Source: Candidatus Binatia bacterium | GTDB lineage: Bacteria; Desulfobacterota_B; Binatia; UBA9968; JAJDTQ01 | Direction: 5' to 3' | Assembly: GCA_022827045.1 (NCBI GenBank) | Contig: JAJDTQ010000223.1 | Coordinates: forward strand, 1-17,880 | DNA: 17,880 bases | Part shown: positions 14,161 to 17,880 of the stretch, piece by piece | Position numbering within the stretch: the first letter of the stretch is position 1 | Layout: the number at the start of each line of letters is the position of its first letter | Notes under the pieces: generated by a model | Databases searched by the model: none | What the model saw: the letters and a program-made list of their open reading frames with translations, nothing else | What the model was told of the DNA's origin: nothing | Position numbers and translations under genes: made by a program

Positions 14161-15837
14161 ATGAGCGACGAAGTCCAGACCACCGACTGTGACGTCCTCA
14201 TCATCGGCGGCGGGCTGGCCGCGTGCATGGCGGCGCTGGAGGCCTCCAAGCGCAACATGGAGGTGGTGCTGGTGGACAAGGGGCGGCTCGGACGCAGCGG
14301 CTCGAGCCCCACTTCCGGCGGCGTCCCCCAGGCGGCCTTCGCCCACGCCGATCCCCGCGACAGCAAGGACCAGCACTTCCGCGACACCATCCTTGGCGGC
14401 GACTACATCCCCAACCAGAAGATCGTCCGCGCCATCGTCGACGAGGTCACCGACCGGGTCATCGAGCTGGAGGAGATGGGGCTGCACTTCAAGAAGACCG
14501 CGGACGGCAAGCAGTTCTACCAGGAGAAGCGGCTGGGCAGCTCCTACGCCCGCAGTTGTCCCCCGGTGGGCGGCAGCGTGGGCATGCTGGGCTCGCTCCG
14601 CAAGGAGGTCTTCAACCGCGAAGTGCAGGTGCGCCAGTGGACCATGGTGACGAAGCTGCTGCGCCGGAACGGCCGGGTCACCGGCGCCTTCGGCATCAAC
14701 GTGCAGAAGGGCACGTACGAGGCATTCCGCGCCCGGGCCGTGGTGCTGGCCGCGGGCAGCGCCATCGGCATCCAGAAGTACACCAGCGCAAACTTCCTCA
14801 CCACCGGCGACGCCTACGTCGCCGCCTTTGACATCGGCGCGCCCCTGGCCAACCTCGAGTTCCTGGAATTCACGCTGATTCCGGCTCCCGGCGGCGAAGC
14901 CATCTCCATGGCCGGCCTGTCGCCCTTCACCAGCAAGGGCGGCCGCTTCTTCAACGCCCTGAACGAACGGTTCCTGGAGAAGTACGACCCCGAGCGGCTG
15001 GAGGGCACCACCCGCGCCATCCTGGTGGGCGCCACCTACAAGGAGATGCTCGAAGGGCGCGGCCCCGTCTACCTGGATCCGTCCTACATCCCGGACGAGA
15101 AGTGGGACGACGAGATCCAGTTCGAGTACACCCCCAAGCTCGGCAAGGCCGGCGTCAACCCCCGCTCCGACCGCTTTGAGTGGGTCCCAGCGCTGCACAC
15201 CTTCCTTGGCGGCCTCGACATCAACGAGCGCTGCGAGGTGGCCGGCGTGGAGGGGTTGTACGCATCAGGCGAGTCCGCCACCGGCACCCACGGCTCCAAC
15301 CGCCTCAGCGGCAACGCCATCGCCAGCGCCTTCGCCTTGGGCGCCCGGTCGGGCAAGTACGCCGCCATCTACGCGGCGGACGCCGAAATGGGAGAAGTAG
15401 ACCCAGGAGAAACCGCCGCCGAGGTCGCGCGGATCGAATCCTTCAAGCGCGACGACGGCCTGGACCCCGCGGAGCTGCACGAGGAGATCAAGGACATCGC
15501 CTGGGAGAGCACCGGAGTCGTGCGCAATGAGCGCGGCCTCACCGCTGGAGTGGAGCGCTTCCGGGAGCTCCGCCACGAAAAGGTCCCCAGACTAAAAGCG
15601 GACGACCTCCGCGGTCTCATCAAGTCCCTCGAATGCTCGAACCTCTCCTGGGTCGGCGAGATGGTCGCCGCCTGTGCCCTGGAACGCCGGGAATCCCGCG
15701 GCCAGCACACCCGCGACGACTACCCGCAACGGGACGACAAGAACTGCCTCAACTGGATCTCGGTGGAAAAAGACGGGGATAGGGTGAAGCCGGTGCTGAA
15801 GCCGATTCCGTTCGAGGAGGGCGATCTGAAACCGTAG
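14161..15837 (+). CDS. FAD-binding dehydrogenase (fumarate reductase/AprA-like flavoprotein)
   Basis: A 558-residue flavoprotein of the succinate dehydrogenase / fumarate reductase / L-aspartate oxidase / adenylylsulfate reductase superfamily. The N-terminal dinucleotide fold reads DVLIIGGGLAA (11-21), with the usual last Gly replaced by Ala, followed by LVDKG and the SGSSPTSGG loop. The FAD-contacting C-terminal block is YASGESATGTHGSNRLSGN (367-385). A capping-domain segment, KGGRFFNALNERF, and a helical C-terminal domain (about 410-540) are also recognisable. There is no membrane anchor or signal. The start ATG lies 8 bp after the ferredoxin stop, so translation is probably coupled. The substrate is unknown. 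No ATP sulfurylase or other sulfur gene is nearby, so a true AprBA identity is not supported; a ferredoxin-coupled acid or keto-acid oxidoreductase is as likely. Confidence 0.87.
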   Translation: MSDEVQTTDCDVLIIGGGLAACMAALEASKRNMEVVLVDKGRLGRSGSSPTSGGVPQAAFAHADPRDSKDQHFRDTILGGDYIPNQKIVRAIVDEVTDRVIELEEMGLHFKKTADGKQFYQEKRLGSSYARSCPPVGGSVGMLGSLRKEVFNREVQVRQWTMVTKLLRRNGRVTGAFGINVQKGTYEAFRARAVVLAAGSAIGIQKYTSANFLTTGDAYVAAFDIGAPLANLEFLEFTLIPAPGGEAISMAGLSPFTSKGGRFFNALNERFLEKYDPERLEGTTRAILVGATYKEMLEGRGPVYLDPSYIPDEKWDDEIQFEYTPKLGKAGVNPRSDRFEWVPALHTFLGGLDINERCEVAGVEGLYASGESATGTHGSNRLSGNAIASAFALGARSGKYAAIYAADAEMGEVDPGETAAEVARIESFKRDDGLDPAELHEEIKDIAWESTGVVRNERGLTAGVERFRELRHEKVPRLKADDLRGLIKSLECSNLSWVGEMVAACALERRESRGQHTRDDYPQRDDKNCLNWISVEKDGDRVKPVLKPIPFEEGDLKP

Positions 15838-15858
15838 CCGGCCGCGCCCCCGAGAACG

Positions 15859-16251
15859 TCACTCCTCATCCCCGGCGGCTACAAGGTCATCCACCTCGAC
15901 ACCCATTGCCCGCGCCAAGGCCGCATAAACCCTCACCGTGCCCTCGCGCTTGCCGGATTCGATCTGGGAAAGATACGAGCCACTGAGGCCCACCTGCTCC
16001 CCCAAGTCCTCCTGGGTCAGGCCGCGGTGTTCTCGCCACACCTTGACGGGACTCTCCCCACCGACTAGGCGTTCCACCACCTCGGCCGGAATCACCTCCT
16101 CCTCCCCGCGCGCGAGTTTCTCCGCAAAGGCCTTGCTGTCGCGTAGGTCCTCAAGCCACTCCAGCCGCTCCATGAGCGCCTGGTACTCGTCGTAGGGAAT
16201 CACCGCGAAGGCGGGCTCCCGCTCACTGTTGGTGATGATCTGTGGCTTCAT
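15859..16251 (-). CDS. Antitoxin: XRE-family helix-turn-helix with Phd/YefM-like N-terminus
   Basis: A 130-residue protein. Residues about 70-125 are an XRE-type helix-turn-helix (REHRGLTQEDLGEQVGLS, then YLSQIESGKRE). The N-terminal half (AFAVIPYDEYQALMERLE) resembles the Phd/YefM-type segment seen in some toxin partners. The start codon overlaps the stop codon of the upstream RelE-like gene (ATGA), so the pair is toxin first, antitoxin second, as in higBA. The antitoxin likely neutralises the toxin and represses the promoter upstream of the toxin gene, where a nested palindrome is visible. It ends 21 bp from the convergent flavoprotein gene. Confidence 0.85.
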   Translation of the reverse strand: MKPQIITNSEREPAFAVIPYDEYQALMERLEWLEDLRDSKAFAEKLARGEEEVIPAEVVERLVGGESPVKVWREHRGLTQEDLGEQVGLSGSYLSQIESGKREGTVRVYAALARAMGVEVDDLVAAGDEE

Positions 16252-16508
16252 CGGTAAACTCCTCCCCTGGGAGCGATCTTGATGACCAGGATCCGCAGTT
16301 CACTTCTTTCGATCCTGTATATGGCCCGCCAGTCACCGGACCGCAGCCTGAAATGGGCGGGCATGCCACTCATCGGCTCGATGTTGCCGTCCGGAGCAAA
16401 TGGATCCAAGGCGATCTTCTTGAGCCTTTCAATAATGCGTTGGGAGACATTGCGGGGCATTCTGGACAGAATCCTGGTCGCATCCTTGCTAAAAGCCAAC
16501 CTATACAC
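16248..16508 (-). CDS. RelE/ParE-family toxin
   Basis: An 86-residue protein of the RelE/ParE fold, many members of which cut mRNA at the ribosome (RelE) or inhibit gyrase (ParE). It has the family start YRLAFSKDA, the central LRSGDWRAIYRI (55-66) and the C-terminal APRGGVYR (79-86), with basic residues R54, R56, R61 and R81 positioned as in active RelE-type toxins. The start is GTG (16506-16508); no ATG is available and no clear ribosome site is seen, which may keep toxin synthesis low. The stop overlaps the antitoxin start. The order (toxin promoter-proximal) and size fit a complete rather than decayed module. Confidence 0.85.
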   Translation of the reverse strand: MYRLAFSKDATRILSRMPRNVSQRIIERLKKIALDPFAPDGNIEPMSGMPAHFRLRSGDWRAIYRIERSELRILVIKIAPRGGVYR

Positions 16509-16518
16509 TGGTTAAATA

Positions 16519-16543
16519 TTGCATAATGTAATATGCCGTGCAA
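16519..16543 (-). promoter_or_regulatory. Nested palindrome, likely toxin-antitoxin operator
   Basis: An inner inverted repeat, GCATA-N6-TATGC (16521-16536), sits within an outer one, TTGCA-N15-TGCAA (16519-16543), directly upstream of the toxin start. It overlaps the candidate -10 of the toxin promoter and is AT-rich against a GC-rich background. Autorepression by the XRE antitoxin is the likely function (inference from known toxin-antitoxin regulation). Confidence 0.5.
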
Positions 16544-16556
16544 CGGGAATTGTCAT
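16528..16556 (-). promoter_or_regulatory. Candidate promoter of the toxin-antitoxin operon
   Basis: Read on the minus strand, ATGACA (16556-16551, 5/6 match to -35) and TATTAC (16533-16528, 4/6 match to -10) are 17 bp apart. Transcription would start about 13 nt upstream of the toxin GTG. The -10 lies inside the palindromic operator, as expected for autoregulation. Confidence 0.4.
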
Positions 16557-16645
16557 CCCATCAGGTTCGCTACTGGCGCCCATGTAGGTAAGCGCGATTC
16601 CTCTGCACCGCAAATCCAATTCTCTGCGGATCGCCCGGCTTAACC

Positions 16646-16834
16646 TCACACTCGGGGCCACAACATCTTCACCAACGCATTCACGTCGCTCAGACAACCC
16701 AAGATCTCTGCCTTTCGGCGAACAACGGTAAAGTCACCGAACGTAGGGACCGTCAGGCCGGCAACCTCGATCAGAGGCTCGCTCCCGAAATAGACACCTG
16801 TCCTCGACGCAGATTTATTCGAAAAGAGGAGGTG
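16646..16834 (-). pseudogene. Possible C-terminal gene remnant
   Basis: On the minus strand, 62 codons are open between a TAG (16837-16835) and a TGA (16648-16646). The peptide is protein-like (for example VYFGSEPLIEVAGLTV, then a basic helix-like FTVVRRKAEILG) but has no upstream ATG, GTG or TTG before its middle. A second minus-strand frame continues protein-like further along (ending MGASSEPDGMTIPVARHI). Together these could be a frameshifted, 5'-truncated gene. No family is recognised, so this is weakly supported. Confidence 0.2.
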
Positions 16835-16842
16835 CTAAGCTC

Positions 16843-17850
16843 TCACACCTTCGGCAGCACCGCCGCGCCAAACAGCTCCATGGCCGCCAGAATGTCCTTC
16901 TGGTCCAAGCCGGGGGTCCAGTCGAAACGGAGCAACAGCAGGTCGGGCTTGAGGGATTCCTCGTAGGAGCGGATTTCCTCGATGCAGTCCTCGGGGGAGC
17001 CGAGGATGAAGCGGTGGAGGGCTAAGCGGTCGAAGTCCCAGGTGAGCTCGTCGGGGTTGGTCATGGCCTCGTCCTGGCCCCACTTGACGTAGACGTCGCG
17101 GTAGAGCCGGTCGAGGCAGGGGCGCGCCTTAGCGACGGCCTCTTCGCGGGTGGGGGCGACGAAGCATTCCCGCACCATCACCAAGGCGCCGTTGCCGTGC
17201 TTGCCGGTGTCCTGCCATGCCTGGCGGAACAGCGCGGTCTGGTCCTTCAACTCCTCGATGGCGGAGTGGGGTCCCACGAGCCAGCCGTCGCCGATGCGGG
17301 CGGCACGCCGGACGCCCTTGTCGCCATTGGCGGCGATCCAGACGGGCGGCCGCGGCTTCTGTAGCGGCCGAGGCGCGATGGTTACGTCCTTCAACTCGAA
17401 CGCCTTGCCTGAAAACGAGACGTGCTCCTCGGTCCACAGGCGCTGGACGATCTCAACGCCCTCCACAAAACGGTGGAACCGCTGCTGCTTGGTCAGATTG
17501 AAGGCGTCCAACTCCTGCTGCCGGTAGCCGAGGCCGAAGGAAAAGACGGCGCGGCCCTCATTCATGACGTCGATGGTGGACAGCTCCTTGGCGATGACCA
17601 CGGGGTCGTGGAGGCCCAGCAGCGTGGTGGCGGTACCGACGCTGGCCCGTTTGGCCTCGGCGCAGAGCCGGCCCAGGAGCGGCACCTGGTGGAGCCGCTG
17701 GAAGCCGGGGATGTTGTAGTGCTGGCCCATGGTGATGGCCTCGAAGCCGGCTTCGTCGGCCACGCGGGTCTGCTCCGCCAGCGTGGGCAGGAGGGTTTCG
17801 GGGGGCTTTTCGTTGGAGACCTGGGGGTTGAGTTGGATGCCGAATTTCAT
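16843..17850 (-). CDS. LLM-class flavin-dependent oxidoreductase
   Basis: A 335-residue protein of the bacterial-luciferase-like (LLM) superfamily, TIM-barrel enzymes that use reduced FMN or coenzyme F420 for monooxygenation or hydride transfer. It begins with the barrel strand MKFGIQLNP. Further family blocks are ADEAGFEAITMGQHY (31-45), LGLHDPVVIAKELSTIDVMNEGR (78-100), FSFGLGYRQQELDAF (103-117) and the WIAANGDKGVRRAARIGDGW strand and loop (171-190). The length is typical. The start ATG (17850) is preceded by AGGAG 6-7 nt upstream on the minus strand. It is monocistronic as far as the window shows. The substrate and flavin type cannot be decided from sequence. Confidence 0.9.
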   Translation of the reverse strand: MKFGIQLNPQVSNEKPPETLLPTLAEQTRVADEAGFEAITMGQHYNIPGFQRLHQVPLLGRLCAEAKRASVGTATTLLGLHDPVVIAKELSTIDVMNEGRAVFSFGLGYRQQELDAFNLTKQQRFHRFVEGVEIVQRLWTEEHVSFSGKAFELKDVTIAPRPLQKPRPPVWIAANGDKGVRRAARIGDGWLVGPHSAIEELKDQTALFRQAWQDTGKHGNGALVMVRECFVAPTREEAVAKARPCLDRLYRDVYVKWGQDEAMTNPDELTWDFDRLALHRFILGSPEDCIEEIRSYEESLKPDLLLLRFDWTPGLDQKDILAAMELFGAAVLPKV

Positions 17851-17880
17851 GATACGCTCCTGCGTCTTTCGTACCGTTCC

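Larger units (their letters stand above)
16509..16842. other. 334-bp stretch without a convincing intact gene
   Basis: This gap lies between the toxin start and the stop of the LLM oxidoreductase. Its left end holds the toxin-antitoxin promoter and operator. The rest has no ORF with a credible start, no tRNA, no clear terminator and no dispersed palindrome. A protein-like open frame without a start codon (16646-16834, minus strand) is listed separately. Confidence 0.6.

Noticed and set aside
13978..15198. A 406-codon minus-strand open frame over the flavoprotein
   Set aside because: Composition is Ala/Gly/Val/His-rich with no motifs; the plus-strand ferredoxin and FAD gene are unambiguous.
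13931..15837. Authentic AprBA (APS reductase)
   Set aside because: No sulfur-metabolism genes nearby, and the similarity visible by eye is only at superfamily level.

Overview
The window is 17.9 kb of high-GC bacterial DNA (about 70% or more in the core genes) and looks like an environmental genome or metagenome bin. The gene repertoire is a UbiD-type decarboxylase, a molybdenum hydroxylase, an LLM flavin monooxygenase, an ornithine-cyclodeaminase-like protein, a ferredoxin/flavoprotein pair and a DUF6062-like protein. Together with abundant REP-like intergenic palindromes, this resembles Desulfobacterota/Binatota, Tectomicrobia (Entotheonella) or related soil and marine lineages. That placement is inference; there is no rRNA or other marker gene in the window.

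Layout, left to right. (1) A dispersed inverted repeat (1-116) lies downstream of an asparaginase-family gene on the minus strand (122-1120). (2) Divergent from it is a DUF4143-type AAA ATPase (1165-2412) that may be read from a leaderless promoter. (3) A secreted OB-fold plus endonuclease/exonuclease/phosphatase protein is on the minus strand (2499-4376). (4) A palindromic repeat that has grown a 21-bp tandem array (4457-4553) is followed by a cytidylate-kinase-like protein with a C-terminal BON domain (4668-5483) and a UbiD-family decarboxylase (5497-6942), closed by a repeat-derived terminator. (5) A fused [2Fe-2S]-molybdopterin dehydrogenase (7069-9813) is followed by a DUF6062-like protein with paired CxxC and CxxH motifs (9872-10636).

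(6) A visibly lower-GC two-gene cassette follows: an AAA_21 ATPase (10797-11894) overlapping a DUF4276 TOPRIM-like protein (11891-12598). It has the architecture of two-gene OLD-like or abortive-infection defence systems and is the best candidate here for a less-described system. (7) An ornithine cyclodeaminase/mu-crystallin family gene on the minus strand diverges from a ferredoxin/FAD-dehydrogenase operon (13931-15837). (8) A minus-strand RelE-like toxin with a fused-type XRE antitoxin (16508 to 15859) has a nested palindromic operator upstream. (9) A roughly 330-bp stretch contains a possible gene remnant and is followed by a minus-strand LLM-class flavin-dependent oxidoreductase (16843-17850).

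Functionally, the core is a set of small redox and catabolic operons (decarboxylation, hydroxylation, amide hydrolysis, flavin redox chemistry) whose substrates cannot be fixed from sequence. Three accessory modules are interspersed: the DUF4143 ATPase, the AAA+DUF4276 cassette and the toxin-antitoxin pair. No tRNA, rRNA, CRISPR array or insertion-sequence transposase was recognised.
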